Assembly: GCA_043818095.1 (NCBI GenBank)
Contig: JBDRGD010000105.1
Location: 1-5,800 of the forward strand
Length of the DNA: 5,800 nt
Reading direction: 5' to 3'
Origin: JBDRGD01 sp043818095
GTDB lineage: Bacteria > Chloroflexota > Dehalococcoidia > Dehalococcoidales > RBG-16-60-22
A model generated the notes under the pieces. That model was not told the DNA's origin. It saw only the letters and a program-made list of their open reading frames with translations, and searched no databases. The position numbers and the translations under genes are program-made. Shown here in pieces: positions 5,673 through 5,800 of this stretch. How positions within the stretch are numbered: position 1 is the stretch's first letter; every line of letters starts with the position of its first letter.

Positions 5673-5800
5673 CTATTTCACCCTGACCTGAATGATAATG
5701 TCCCCCTGACGACCGTCCGTCACCCGGCGGGCGTTACGCAGCCTTACCTGGGTCCCGTCCCGCACACCGGCGGGAATCTTCACCCGCAGTTTTTTCCCCT
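5673..5800 (-). CDS. DnaJ-family co-chaperone, C-terminal end only (rest outside window)
   Basis: Only the last 41 residues are visible, ending at the TAG at 5675-5673. They contain KLRVKIPAGVRDGTQVRLRN followed by GRQGDIIIQVRVK, matching the C-terminal substrate-binding beta-domain of DnaJ/CbpA Hsp40 proteins (pattern V-x-IPAGVxDGTxVRLxxxG...GDxxxxVxV). These proteins deliver unfolded clients to DnaK and stimulate its ATPase. The J domain and any zinc-finger region are off the right edge, so DnaJ proper and a CbpA-like protein cannot be told apart. It ends soon after the second beta-domain without the usual ~30-50-residue dimerisation tail of canonical DnaJ, which leans towards a short CbpA-type protein. 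It is 45 nt upstream of the deacetylase start on the same strand, so the two are likely co-transcribed. Confidence 0.8.
   Translation of the reverse strand, partial: GKKLRVKIPAGVRDGTQVRLRNARRVTDGRQGDIIIQVRVK

Overview
The window is GC-rich, densely packed bacterial chromosome with six protein-coding genes (four complete, two cut by the window edges) and no RNA genes, mobile elements or CRISPR. The transketolase and RpiB variants, a bacterial histone-deacetylase-like enzyme and a lipoprotein-type metal-binding protein recall anaerobic Chloroflexota (e.g. Dehalococcoidia). That placement rests on remembered sequence flavour only and is low confidence.

Left arm (1-1885, minus strand): a metal-uptake operon read right to left. 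It contains a Fur-family metalloregulator, a ZnuA/TroA-type metal-binding lipoprotein and a ZnuC-type ATPase that runs off the left edge; the permease is presumably beyond it. The genes are tightly joined (8-nt overlap, then a 2-nt gap). The promoter is near consensus (TTGACA, 17-nt spacer, TACAAT). A perfect 7-1-7 inverted repeat of Fur/Zur/PerR-box type sits at the predicted transcription start, so the regulator very probably represses its own operon when metal is plentiful.

Centre (1886-4542): a 162-bp divergent intergenic region carries a second promoter facing right, followed by transketolase (tkt) and ribose-5-phosphate isomerase B (rpiB), joined by an ATGA overlap. Together they form part of the non-oxidative pentose phosphate pathway: RpiB interconverts ribulose-5-P and ribose-5-P, and transketolase uses ribose-5-P. 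In RpiB the conserved ring-opening histidine position appears to hold Asp.

Right arm (4521-5800, minus strand): a histone-deacetylase/AcuC-superfamily enzyme converges on rpiB, the two reading frames overlapping tail to tail by 22 nt. Upstream of it is the C-terminal end of a DnaJ-family co-chaperone, 45 nt from the chosen deacetylase start, so the two are probably co-transcribed.

Most of the window is ordinary housekeeping and metal-homeostasis sequence. I see no convincing undescribed system. The points most worth a second look are the operator/promoter architecture of the metal operon, the RpiB active-site substitution, and the unknown substrate of the deacetylase.
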